Shown piece by piece: positions 23,655-36,000 of a stretch of 64,000 nucleotides of DNA. This stretch comes from Heterotrichella gracilis (Eukaryota > Sar > Xanthophyceae > Tribonematales > Xanthonemataceae): assembly GCA_032358255.1 (NCBI GenBank), contig JAULBX010030707.1, positions 62,001 to 126,000 on the forward strand, written 5' to 3'. Within the stretch, counting starts at the first letter, position 1, and the number at the start of each line of letters is the position of its first letter. The position numbers were made by a program, and so were the translations under genes. A model generated the notes under the pieces. It ran no database searches. It was not told the DNA's origin and worked only from the letters and a program-made list of their open reading frames with translations.

Positions 23655-24977
23655 ACATGCCCATGGCCACAGCCCCACACACACTGCTTTCACTCGTGAT
23701 TACTTAACGACTAAGTAGATAGCCGGGCAGAGGGTGAGTGGGAAGTTGCCATGGTCCCCGTTTGCGCAGCAGAAACTGGCAATGCGTGAGCTGCGCCAGA
23801 TTGATTATTTAGATGCGTATGATCACAATGCCCTGCATGGGGCTTATTCCTTGCTCAACAAGGCTTGCAAATACGGCTGCCACTATTTCCCTCCCATGCG
23901 CACATTCTTTTACCACATACACTGGGACGGGGGTGTTACACCTATGATACTGGCTTCCTTGAAGAAATAAATTGCTTTGAAGATAATAATTTTCATACAT
24001 ACTTGTTCTTTTGTAATAGGGTTAGTTCAAGCGTTCCCGCCATACAGCATGGACTCTGCTACAGTGTACTTGGCCTGAGGAAGATGGATATTTTAGTAAT
24101 AGTGGGTATTTCAGGTTGGGGTTTCTTTTCTATTGTTTGAATATTTTTTAGGATTCAACTGTTTTTTGTGAACATTTCCTGCATTTGGAGCATGACTTGC
24201 TCGTTGCTCGCCTCCCCGGGACCGGAGATTGCTCTATCCGGGAGACTCAGTTGCCCATGGTCTTTGGACTGCGGCGGGCTTCTCGTCATTATTCTGTTAT
24301 TCTACAGTGTATTTATACATGCTGCAGCCTTGCTTCCATGAAGACCGGCTTCCAGCTGCCTAGGCCGGTCTCAGACAGTGTTCCGACACTGCTCATACCA
24401 TTTCTGAATCGTGATAGGGGTATCATTGTTACATGTAATGCGCCCCAGTGGCACGCTGAATCTGTCTTGTGGGCTTGCCACCGCGATGAGGAGCAGTAGA
24501 GCCTCGAGCTCTGCTGATGGGGAGATAATTATGTCCAGAAAACTTGAGGCTCTTATACCAAGCATTCTTTTCAGCACAAAAATTGCGCCAACATGGACAC
24601 TGACAGACTCAGAGCACCGCCCTGACAGGAGCTATGTACATGACACATGAAGCTGGATTCGTGTACAAGGTACACAAAATGTCGTACAGAAACAGCCACT
24701 ACGGCACAGCACCAGACATAGAAATTCTAAACTAAACAACTCCTAAACTGAACAACATCTACTGCTACAAAACTGCCCAAAGGGCCTGAAAAAACTGCAA
24801 GGAGGTTACTGATGTATTGGAGAACGCGTTCCTATTCAAAGCTGTAGGTAAGGTGGGTCAGGTGTCGCACAACAGCCAGTTTGGGGCCATCAACCACTGT
24901 GTAGGTGAGGCTGTGCGCCCTGTGCCAGAGCAACCCCAGGAGCTGCCTGCCCTCCCGTTGGCTTGGACCCCAAAGCT
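23655..24977. other. Intergenic, no gene supported
   Basis: The first 400 bases are homologous to sequence after copy B, so they belong to the duplication unit. The rest includes the 3' end of the SCP2 gene on the minus strand. A short minus frame at 24371-24577 is discussed under rejected items. Confidence 0.45.
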
Positions 24978-25608
24978 CTAGAGCTTTGCTTTCGGTGCAG
25001 CAGCATCCAAGATAGGCTGCAGCTTCATTGCCATGCCCATGCTGCCCGCAATTTTCAGTTTTCTCAGCAGGAACGCCTGCTGAGGGCCCAGCTTGCCCAT
25101 GACCATCTTCACAAAGTTGTCGTCGGTGATTGTCAGCGTTAAGTCTGGTTTCTCCTCAGGGGAGCCCTCTTTCAGCTCTCCCTTGCCTTGCCTGAGGTCT
25201 AGTGTCCACTCAGCGTCGTCTATCTTGAACACCACCAACCCCTGAGTGATAGGGACAAATTATTCAGTTGTGTACAAGGTACACTGTTAACTACTGCAAC
25301 AGATAGGGTAAGCTGTGTGGACTGCTGGTTCGTTGTCATATAGTGGAGGTGCAGTCACTCCTTGGGCATAAGATAGGAAGCCAGGTACAAGGTGCAACAA
25401 GATTGGCAGCCTGTGTACAATAAAATATGGGACCTTTGAGGTGACAGTCAAAACAACGGCATACGGCAGCTAGAAGTGCAAGCTCTCCACATGGCATATG
25501 CATGCATATGCTACTTGCCTTCACTTTCGCCACAAGCGTCTCACCATCCTTCTCCAGTGTTTTTTGGAGTTGCTGGAAAAGGGGCGCCGACGCTTTTCCA
25601 CCACCCAT
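24978..25608 (-). CDS. SCP2 sterol-binding domain protein, peroxisomal
   Basis: A stand-alone SCP2 (sterol carrier protein 2) domain, which binds sterols and acyl lipids in a hydrophobic tunnel. Two exons, 25519-25608 and 24978-25241, give 117 residues. The start MGGGKASAPLFQQLQKTLEK and then KVKGLVVFKIDD, EWTLDLRQGKGEL, KPDLTLTITDDNFVKMVMGK and AFLLRKLKIAGSMGMAMKL follow the family closely; the usual length is 110-130. The C-terminus is AKL, an accepted PTS1 peroxisomal import signal. The intron has a GC donor (AAG then GCAAGT) and a CAG acceptor; this junction gives the family sequence, while the alternative GT nearby does not. The downstream 24.7-25.0 kb is presumably 3' untranslated. Confidence 0.87.
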
Positions 25609-26337
25609 GTTGGCGTCCAGGTGAATGCTTGCACAACTGACTGCAAACGCGATGCGACCTGCAAGGACTTTCACTGTCAATATCCTTTCCTTGGACGTGC
25701 AAAGGACACTTACAATGTGCTTTAACTCGAAGTCAAGCTCACTGCAGTATGAAGGATACTTATTGAGCTCGCTGCACACATGCCTGATATTCGGAAAATA
25801 ACCGTATTTTCCGTTGTGAATGTTTGCATAACATGCATGCGAAACTGGCTCTTCAACAGTAGTACTGACCATTGCAAAGGCACCTAGTCCTGTGCATATT
25901 TTTCGTCGTTGCTTTTGCAGACAGGGTTGCCGGACATCCACGTAGTTAAAACCTTCTGTTGCATTTTCGGTTGGTTGTGGCAGGGTTGTGACTGGTTCAA
26001 CCAAGGTATCACTGAGGTGTCGCCAGAGGTGATACTGCAATTAAGACTAAAGAGAACTGTATGAGGTGTTTGTTGGTCGTGCTGCTGTTGCAAGGGACAA
26101 CTGCCCTTGTAAGGTATGCATGCACTAGGCAAGGCATGCAAGCCACCTGCCGGTTTGTTCACCTGAAACACCAAAGTCAACTCTGCCTACCACTACATCT
26201 CGCTGCAGACGCAACACTCTGCCAGCCGAAACTGCAACATTTCCAACACCATGTGGTGCTTACCAACCATCCCCACTTACAAGCAGTCCCCACGTTGTAG
26301 GGCTCCTGCATAAGCCACCAGCGCCCGTGGTCCTTCC
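25609..26337. other. Divergent intergenic region
   Basis: It separates the minus-strand SCP2 gene from the plus-strand SANT gene, so it may hold both promoters. A long minus frame (25336-26040) overlaps the SCP2 first exon in another frame and is not believed. Nothing else is recognised. Confidence 0.5.
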
Positions 26338-29300
26338 ATGGGTTCCACTACCCCTCCTCCCCGCCCCAAGCGCAACGCAGCCATCCTGGCCGACGTGAAG
26401 CGCAAGGTGCTCACCGAGCTCGACCACCTGCCACCCAAGAAGCTCGCCCAGGCCAAGCAGCAGCTAGCGCAGGCCCAAGGTCAGTACTTCAGCCAGGTGC
26501 AGCAGTACGAGGAGGAGCTGCGGGTGGCAGCACCCACCGAGGCCTACTCCCCCTACTGGCACAAGGAGCTGTACCACAGGGACAAGGCAGCAAAGGCAGC
26601 AGGCCTGGGCAAGCGCACCAGGGAGGTGATCGACCTTGTCGTGCCGGAACCAGTGTCACCAAGCGCTACCCCCGCCACAGCACACAGCCCTTCCAAGCGC
26701 AGCAGGCAGGGGGGCACTGTCCCTCCCTCACAGGGGGCGGCACCCACCGCCACCCCAAACCTGCACCAGCTAAGTGCCAAGCTCACCGCTCCCAAAGTGC
26801 TGGCTCGAGGGTTGCCCAAGGACACCTGGGCCACAGCACGCACGCCCTCAGCTCAGGAGACCCCAGCTCATGCAGCCAAGCAGCGAGCAAGTACACACAC
26901 CAAACCCGGCACACACCAGGCTCAGGGTATAGATCAAGATGGCACCATCCCTCGGCGAGCCTCCCACCAGCCCCAGCCAGCCGCCCAGCTGCCCAACACG
27001 CACACAGGCCTACACAACTCGCACCCTACCTTCTCAGCCGCTACCCCTCCAGAGGGTATGGCTGGCCCATCCTCGTCCCCGAGTATCACTGCTGAGGGTA
27101 CCGACCACCCGCAGCTGGAGCCGCGCTCGCTGCGCCACAGGCAACAGGTGCAGTACAGTTCTGCTGGCCCTTCGCCATCCCCACACGCCGCAGCCGAGGG
27201 GGATGATCAGCCACAGGCGGAGGGGAGCAACCAGCCGCGCGCGCTGCGCCACAGACAGCCGGTGCAGTATAACGTCATCGCCATCCAGCTGGCGCAAACC
27301 AGGCCAAACCAGGCCGCCAAGGTTCTGGCCAGGACTGGCGAACCCGCGACCTCCCCTGGGCCCAGCAACAACCCCCTTGAGGGTCAACGAAAGGCGCATC
27401 TGGTTGGCGGCGTGGGCCCCCTACCCGCAAAGGAAAGCAGGGTAAAGCCAGGTCCCAGCCATGCAGCAACCAGGCCCCAGCCAGGCCCTTCCTCGGAGGA
27501 CGCACCCCCTGGCGCCACCACTGCACCAGCCGTGCCCGTCAAGGCGCGGGCCGCGAAACCACGCGTGCCCAAGCTTGCTGCGCAGCAGGACGCTGGCAGT
27601 GCGCCTCAACCCAGCCTATCCTCAGGCGGACAGGCAACAAAGCAGGCTGGCAAAGCGCAGGCGAGGCCGAACCCACCTGCGGGTACATCCGCCTTGCCAG
27701 CCGTTGGGTCTCCAGCAGGGGCCGCCAAGCAGCGCCACCCACCCGCCCACCCCAGGGAGCAACAGGAGAATGCAGGGGGAGGCAGTACCCACCCGGCGCC
27801 GCGTGCCACGTCAGCATCGATGCCAGGCGGGGCGGCCGGTGGCCACAGGACGTCGCGTGGCGGTGCCACTTCAGCGTCAGTGCCAGGTGGCGGCAGCGTG
27901 GCGCAGCTAGCGGCGGCGGCGGGCAGGCGGGCGGGTGGGGCACCGCCAGACTCCCCGAAGGCGGCTGGTGGTGGTGGTGGTGGTGACGGTGGTGGTGGTG
28001 GGGAGGGGTGGAGCCAGCAGCAGCTTGTAGCGCTGCAGCATGCGCAGGCGGAGGTGGCGCCCACTGCGTCTGGGTACTGGCAGCGGGTGGCGCGCATGGT
28101 GGCGGGCAAGACCGCCGCACAGTGCTTTGATAAGGTGAGCGGGGGTGGGAGGCGCGCAGCAGGCTGCCTTAGGGCATTCATGGGTGGGTGGCGAGAATGG
28201 TTGCGAGGGGCGCATGGGCTGGTGGGTGGAACTGCCTATCATTGGCTTTGTGAATTGTTTCCGACAGAATGTGGACTGCGGGGCTTTGCTGTGTTGCTTG
28301 GGGTTCCAACTGTTTAATGTATTTTTCTCCTGCCGCAGTTTTACCAGAATCACCCCACACCGCCCGGGGCGCAAAGGGTGCAGCCCAAGCGCTATGGCGT
28401 GCAGCAGGCAGCGCAGGTGGCGCCTCACCCCAGTGCAAGTACGCGGGCATCCGCCAGCCACTGTCCCGCTCCATGCTGTGTGTGCATCGCCGCATGTGGC
28501 CTGTGTTGGTGTGATTGTGATGCCTGTGAACTGCAGCACAATGAACCCATGACAATTCCACTTGTTTGTAATCAGCTTCTGGTGCTGCACGCCTGATGCC
28601 CAGCCACTACTCCTTGCTGCATGACCAGATGCATGCTTCGTATGTGCTTGTGCATTTGGCAAGCGCGCAGTGAGCTGCGCATGCATACCGCATGTGTATG
28701 TGCATTGCCTATATGCGATACGCGGCCCATATGCATGGCGTGGCGCATGTGCAAATGGGGTCCGAAACTACACATGCACATGCAATACCCTGTGCGTATG
28801 GGCTGGGGGCGCATGGCAGCTGACGTGGTTTGGTGGGTATGGTGCAGGTAGCTTGCGGCGGCAGGTGACCAGCACCGCTGCGCAGCGCAAGTGGGCGCGG
28901 CAGGTGCGCTGGCAGCAGCGGGCGGATGAGCAGCAAGGTGAGCAGTCGAAGGGGGAGGAAAGCGGGGAATTACGAACTGCTTTCATAAAGCGTTGCGAAT
29001 GCGGGGTGGCTGCCTACCATCTCCTGCTGCACCTGGTCCTTGCGCACAATACCAATTGAGTTGTGCTGTTATTTGTGTATCTCATGGGCAACTAATTGCT
29101 TTTTCTGTGGGGCATTTCCTTTCTACATTGTAGTCTCTTTTGGTCAACTTTTCTTAGTGCGTGTATTTTTGGTTAAATGAGTATATCCTTTGGACTGGTA
29201 GCCAGTGGGGGTGAAATTCTATATGTGCCTGCTGCAGGGGATGATGGTGACGAGCGGGAGTTCCTTGAGGCGGCACAGCAGCAAGAGCAAAATGACAGGT

Positions 29301-29952
29301 GGGCAAACTGGCTAAAATGTACATTATAATTTAACTGGTTTTTTTTATTTTAAAATGTATATTATAATTTAATTTCTAAGGTTTTTCCCTATACAAGAAT
29401 TACAAGATTCATTATAGTGAAGAATTAAGTGACAGTTTCTCATATTTTCAACGATTTATCTATTGTTTGTACATATGTGCAGATACATCGACCAGCTGCT
29501 GCGGCGGTTGGGCGGCAGCAGCGGTGCGCTCCTGGGGGCGCAGCCGCTGCACCCCGCCTCTGCGCCACAGAAGCAGCGCGCGCGCAGCTCCGGATTGCAG
29601 GGAGTCAGCAGCCCCGGGCTGGCAGCACTCCTTGCAACAGGTGAGAGATGGGGCCAGGGTTGTGGATACCATGCGCCATCCAATATGGGGGTTGGGAGCA
29701 GGCGCCATGTAGCGGGGCTGTGAGTCCAGGCATGAAGCAGGGTGGTGGTGGTGGTTGGGTGCAATGTGGTGGGTGCAGGCATCATGTGTGCAGGCGCGCT
29801 TCTGTGGATGCTTGAAGAGATGATGTGGTTGCACGCTGCCCCTGTAGTATCAGATGGTGGTGCAACGTGATGTGTATATGTGCATTGCAGTGGACATTCA
29901 GAGCGAGGAGGAGGAAGTGGAGGACGATTACTACTTCACTGAAGATGATTGA
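26338..29952 (+). CDS. SANT-domain protein, KNL2/MIS18BP1-like
   Basis: Six exons (26338-28134, 28339-28438, 28848-28937, 29238-29298, 29483-29640, 29891-29952) join in frame to 755 residues. A SANT domain spans about 558-612: WSQQQLVALQHAQ, SGYWQRVARMVAGKTAAQCF, DKFYQNHP. The phrase 'AAQCFDKFYQNHP' resembles the SANT of MIS18BP1/KNL2, proteins that guide centromeric histone loading. The first 560 residues are a Pro/Ala/Gly/Ser-rich, probably disordered region. Within it a 38-residue repeat carries RSLRHRQQVQY (263-273) and RALRHRQPVQYN (301-312), which recall the CENPC motif (RxxRxR..PxxYW) but lack its final Trp. A Gly tract (GGT repeats near 27967) precedes the SANT. The end is acidic, EEEEVEDDYYFTEDD. 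No SANTA domain is visible, so the KNL2 assignment is an inference; another SANT factor is possible. Confidence 0.65.
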
Positions 29953-30724
29953 CGTGTGCGGGCGTCTGATGCACCTGACAGCTAATTTACCAGCCTGATG
30001 TTACTTTGTCGGCAGCATTGGGTGGCTCAACATTGCAATGCCATGCTGGCTTCACTGCAATGCATGGATTCAAAATAGATGGTGATCAGCACCATGTGTG
30101 GAAAGAAATCTAATAATGTTGCCAACCGAGTCAGCATTGCTGGTGGCATCCCACAGTGGCACTATGTGCAAGAAATTTACTCTGACAATACGGCAGTACG
30201 ATAGTGTTGACGGCCCCGGCGTTAGGCCCAAAGCCGCATTTACATTTTTGCAAACATTCCGGACCATGCATTACGATATGCGCTGTGGGCATTATGACTG
30301 CAGTCGCTGGATGGGATTTATGACTGCCGGTGGTGCCTGGCCAAGTTGAACAATTACTTTTATTGCAAGTAATAACCGTAACATTGTTTGTCAAGTTGGA
30401 GCCTGTAACTTACGCTGAGCGGGATAGTATCAATAAGCACCGATGGTATTACCCATCACCACCCAGGCAAGTTGAGTGCAGCGCAATATCAAGTTAATTG
30501 TTCTAGTTTACACAATTGCTTTAAAGCATTAACGGAAAATAAAAAATACAAATTGTCCACTCATTGATAAATACCAATGTAGTTTACTGAACACTAATAA
30601 GCCTATCAAAATGATATTCATCTACATATTTTCTACAGATTGCAAAGATTAAAATCATTCGGCATTCCTCAACGCCTTGATTCAGAACGAGTATTGGCCC
30701 AAGGGATGATCATGGATGCAGTAA
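29953..30724. other. Convergent intergenic region
   Basis: It lies between the ends of two convergent genes and should contain both 3' untranslated regions. It is AT-rich from 30400 on. No gene is supported. Confidence 0.5.
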
Positions 30725-33700
30725 TCACTGCCCTTTCCCAGGTAGGCATAGTGCGGCTACTCCCCGGGTGATCCATTCATATTCAACACTGTTCTCTGAG
30801 ATTGGCAAGCTCATGGTGGTGATTAAACTGCTGCCTCTGGCGCTGTCTTTTCTTGTCCTTGTTTGGTAAATTGGGCAGTTGTACATCGGACTGCAATTTT
30901 CTGGCTGGCATTTGGTGTCGCCCATTGGCACTGCCAACGGTGTGCATTTGACCAAAGGCAATTTGGCAAACATCACCCCGTCTCTTGCCTCGCCCAGTGT
31001 GCTGTTTTCTGCGTCCCATGCAGCACCTTCCAAGAACAACCCATCCACATAAATGCTCCCATCCTCTTTGTCATGAACCACACCAGCAACGTCTGCATGT
31101 GATGTGACTGTGAAGCTGATTTGGACCCTATCAATGGGCATCAGGTGCGTCCTGGCATATTCTTGGGTGACTGCAGTGAAGAGGGCCTGTGGGAAGAACA
31201 AGCCAGGCAGCCAGAACGCCTTGGGATGGCCCTCCTGTAGCCACCGATGGATGTTGCTGACCCTGGCCTGGTAATCCTCCACCCATGCAGACAGTGACGT
31301 GATGCTGCTGGGGAAGGCAACCTTCAGCCACGATGCAGGCACCAGGTTGTTAGCAACTGCTCTGTAGGTAGCATCATGCTCTGACGTCATCACAATGGTC
31401 CCTGTCACTGCCTTAATCAAGCCCTCCATGCTGCCACGTATGGTGGAAGTCAGCTGGTTGTACAGCTGCATCTCCTGTGCCAACACCACCGAAAAGGGAC
31501 TGTATGCGCCATTCCCCATTTGCATGAAGAGCCCATCGCTTGCTTTGCTCTTGTCAAACGGCGCAGACAGCTTCTTCAGGATGGAGTTGGCGATGTCGAC
31601 TATCACAGCATCCCCCTTGGAAGACGAGGAGGACATGGCCACTGTGCTGGGCGTGTGGTTGGTGATGATTGTGTCCAGCAGCAGCCTTGTTTCGTGGCTT
31701 CCAAGCGCAATGTCTGCGTTTGAATGGAGCCCAAAGCTGCTGGCCCTGTTGGATAGCTCCATGCTTTCAACCACGGCCCTGCACAGCAGGCAACCAGTGT
31801 CACCACAAGCTCCATCATTAATCATTATTATTAGCTGGAATAAATGCCAGGATGAAATGGCATCATCAGTTGAAAACTCTGGATTTTAAAACCTTCAGGT
31901 GCTGAAACCATTCTGCAACATTGCAGCTGGTACGTACACAAGCACTACATGCAATTCCTGTACAGGCATATCATTTTTATTTATTTTTTATGGATACACA
32001 CCTGTAGTCCTCTCTGGTGACCAGATTGGGCCCAACCTTGATGGTGGCTCCATTGGGCACGCGATATGGCTCAGAAGAGAGGACTGAAGGAGGCATGCAC
32101 TGCTGCAAGGTGGCGGTTAGGCAGCGCTGATCCAAGCTATCAGTCACTCTGCCACCGTAGTTGATCAGACCAATGATGTGCTGCAGCGCTGGCAGGGAAG
32201 GTGTGGCTTGCTGCTGCAAAGCTTCACGAATGCTCATGAGGGAGCATTCGAAATCTGACTGAGTGAAGGTGTAGGGCACAATCCATCCTATTGAGCCATA
32301 TTTCCTCCTCTCCTGTATGGTCCCATGGAACATAGCAAGCGCAAACACACACTTCTGGAACAGAAAGGTCCCATTTGTGCCCAGCGATGTCTCCAGCATA
32401 TCTGGCCGCGTGAAGGCCAAGGCCTGATCCACATTGCAGCAGAGCCCTGACGCATTCTCCACTGAAAGCTTGAGGCCGTTTTGGAGCACAGAAACAGGGA
32501 ATACCTGCGAAGATGCAGCTTGCATGAATGACTTGGTGAGCAGGTGTGAGGAACACAGCAGATATGCCCATTCTCAGGCATTATCAGGGTATATTGTGTG
32601 TTGTAATAAATAGAGTTAGGGCACATTCTGAGGCAGTCTCAGGTGCATATTGTTGTAAAGATAAAGTTAGGGCACATAAATCAACCAAATTTCCAATTTT
32701 GTCATAAGCTACTCACTTGTGTAGGCATTGTTGTCAACCACAGCCGGAAGTTTGCGTTAACCTTGGTGGTCTCTTTCAGTATGTCTTCAACCAGCCATTC
32801 CAGTCTGCCCATCCATGACGCAGACAGGTGGCAGTTCTGCAGACACACCCAGTCGCCAGAGCGCATGGCTTGGGTGATTGTTTGCTCTGCAACCTCGCCT
32901 TGACCCTGTCCCATTGAAATAAAATGCATGCGCTCCCCAGGTACCATCTCCTGCAGGGTAGATTTAGGATGTAGCCATTAGGGTTGAAGACTCTGTTCTG
33001 CTGAAGACTCTGCTGATAGAAGAAGACACTGCCCATTGCTGACACCAGTGCATGTGTCCAACAAAAACAATCAAAGCACAGGTGCACGTGGCCATTGAAT
33101 TCATTGGCAGTTCCCTATGTGTCCCCCACTCACCTTTCTGATTGCAAATTCTTGGAGCTGGGCTGTGGGATCAACGCCTGGGGACAGCAAGAAGATGATG
33201 GGAGCTCGGGCTGAGGACTCCTCAAAGGTTTCATCCAGGTTCCACGCTGAAGTTTCTGAGAACCCACTGCCAAGCACCCTGTGGAAAACAAATCACTGAG
33301 AAAAATATATCAATTCAATTTCGCATTTTAAATTTGTGTTAGTCTTTTAACATTGTGTATGCCAATAGCTGTCCGAACCATTACGTTGCATTACAATCCA
33401 AATTGGGCCCCAGTGGTGTCGTTTAATGTCCCTCCTTGAGCCTGCCACTGCAAATGACTGCAGCAGTCAAGTTTAAATACAATTATTTACCTGTCTACAA
33501 TGCGCTTGCACGCTGGCATACACACATCTTCCCTGAACACCCTGACCAGGAGTAGCTTCGACAACCTGCCCAGCTGCTTGCGCCACTTCCCTGGCAGCGG
33601 CTGCTCATGTGGTGCCGCACTTGTCAACCAAGCCTTCCAATCCTCTGCTGCGGTGGACATGGAACGCACGATGCCATGGAACGCTGGCAGCTTGGCATCC

Positions 33701-36000
33701 ATGTACAGGATTTCCTGCCAATGCGCTGCATCCACAATTCCAGCCAGGCTCTGAGGCATGGTTGTAGTGGCATTGGTCCCGCTGGGGGGCACCCCCAGGA
33801 CGAAAAAGTCCCATTCAGCTGCATTGACCTTCCCTTCTTGTCTCAAAACTGCTATAGCAAGGAGGAAGGCAAACACGAATTTATGGGGGCCTAGCAGCCC
33901 CTTCTGCACGTTGCTGGAGATGAACTTGGTTGTATGCAAGACCATGTTCTTCACGCGAACGTTCACTTCGTTGGAGGGCTTGCTCATCTCCACGCTCTGG
34001 TTGAACATCTTGGTGAAGAAGTGCAGGGAGTACTGGTAGGTGCTGAGGATGCCCGCCATGTGGGCCACCACCGAGTAGAGCGTGGCACCGTTGGCTGCCG
34101 TGGGGCGGTACTGGTCACGAGCCTTGTTGATGTCCATCTCGGTGTCTTCTGCTTTTTTGATGCGGCCTGTCATTAAAAGTTGCAACTGTAATCTGAAAGG
34201 AAGACTTCCAAATAAAAGACCAGCTGATGTCATGTCATTGTGGGCCACTCTAGTGCAGTGGTACAAAAATAAATGATAACGAAAGTAGAAAATGACATAT
34301 TTAATGGTAAGTAAATGTAATTCTTTGTCTAGGTGAAAAGTGAAGACCTTGAACACATCATGGAAGACAGACCTGTGACTGACAATGCTGTCTCCTTGCA
34401 GGAGTTGAGTGTGTCGATCAAGGTCTCGTCATCAAGCATGTTTGCGCTGGTGTCCTTCATCAGCTGCAGGATGCGGTCCTCAGTTTCCTGCAAGCGCGGG
34501 CAGGAAATGGTCAGCAAAACAACAAACGATGAATTAGAAAAAAAGGCGGAAAGTATGGTAAAATGGTTTAATATTATGAATTATTGTTATTAGAATTCAT
34601 TTGTTTTTAATCCAATTTACAACTTCCTGGACGTGGCCCTCCTAATTGCTGAGAATTCTTTCCAAGGCAATTCTTGCTGTACCATTTCCAATTGCAAACC
34701 GCCGTGAGCGTGATGATTGCAGGCTTACCTTCAGCTGTCGTTTGTCACTGAAGATGCTCATGACAAGATGGTCCTTCTGCCCTTCCAGGTCAGGACGCTC
34801 TTTCCTCACAATGTCCCCAAGCAGCTGCTCCTCCAGCCCCTGCAAATATCCCGTGGTTAAAATAACATGCACACATTTAATGCCAAATTACAGGAAAGTT
34901 AATTGGCGAATGCTGCTCTCAGACTTACTGCTGTACATAATAATTGTAAGGATTTAAATATGTACAGATGGTTATTGCAAGAATAATAACCAATTTGCAC
35001 AGGCTCTAGTGTACCTTGAGTGTGACAGTGAAGTTGACCAGGGTTACATTGTTGCAGACGTCGGCTGCATAACAAGGGTTGCCCAGTTTTGTGGTCATGT
35101 AGAGCCTGAATCTGGGGTCGTATTCTATCCAATTGTCTCCCAGGCGAATCAACGTCCGTCCATTTTGATTCACCACCTGTAACATTGCAGTTGTGAGCAT
35201 ACACTATGCAACAGCCAGAGTGGATTGTATCATTTGCAGGTAAGCGCAATTGAAGCAAGCATGTTACACACCCAATGTCACCTCATGCAAGTACTACTGC
35301 CGCAGTAGATCATATAAGAACCGGTACTTAGTGCAACTGCATGGTACAAGTGCATACCTGCTGCATCAGTATGGACTCAAGGGCTGGGTCCAGGGTCTCG
35401 CCTATATCCTCTACCAGCACAGGGGTACCAATCCTCACGCTGCTTTCCAGGGTCCTAGCAAAGTTGGCTGTGTTGAGTCTGAGGACGCGCAGCCCAGCTT
35501 TTGTCTCCATTGCTTTGATCCACGCATTGCCTTGACCCTGAGCAACAATTGAGGCAAATCTCAGGCTTCTCATACACATTGCCTATACATTATTGTTAAA
35601 TACATGAGTAATTCGATTGGAACAGCCCTTGAGAGAACCTACTCAACCACCGTAGTGTACCATGCCAGCCTGGCGGCCAGGCTTTGCCATAAAATCCCAC
35701 AAATAGGGGGTTGCTCCCAAACCACATTGCATGTACCTGTGGGTCAATGAGGAGTGGCCATCTCTTAGCCTTGCAGACCACAACCGCGCTGTCAACCGAC
35801 ACCTCGTCGCTTGGCAGCCCACAGATGTTCCATTCCCTTATCTCCATGGAAGTCGTGAAAACGGCTTTTGGGGTGCAACTGTCTGAAAATGGAATTCCAA
35901 GGGACTTGCATTCCTGGGTCCATTCCTCCACCAGCTTGCTGCGGTATGGTCCTGCAAAAGATGAATCCTGCCGTAAAATATATGTATGTGTCCAAAGGTA
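30725..36000 (-). other. Dynein: AAA5, AAA6 and C-terminal domain
   Basis: AAA5 exons include [46 protein letters not shown] and [23 protein letters not shown]6 includes [36 protein letters not shown] and FRLWLTTMP. The C-terminal domain includes [34 protein letters not shown], and [20 protein letters not shown] (about 31130-31200). Confidence 0.88.

Noticed and set aside
24371-24577. Minus frame with AELEALLLLIAVASPQ, a faint likeness to the RNase H part of LINE elements
   Set aside because: Only one short match, with neighbouring frames closed and no reverse transcriptase, poly(A) tail or target duplication seen.
25336-26040. Long minus-strand open frame of 234 codons
   Set aside because: It runs through the SCP2 first exon in another frame and across its intron, and has no recognisable motif.
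27961-28003. GGT-rich run as a possible microsatellite
   Set aside because: It encodes a Gly tract in the open frame of the SANT protein, so it is described there.
27539-28181. Minus-strand frames of about 190 codons opposite the SANT gene
   Set aside because: They are mirror frames of a GC-rich Pro/Ala/Gly coding region, with His/Pro/Ser-rich low-complexity products.
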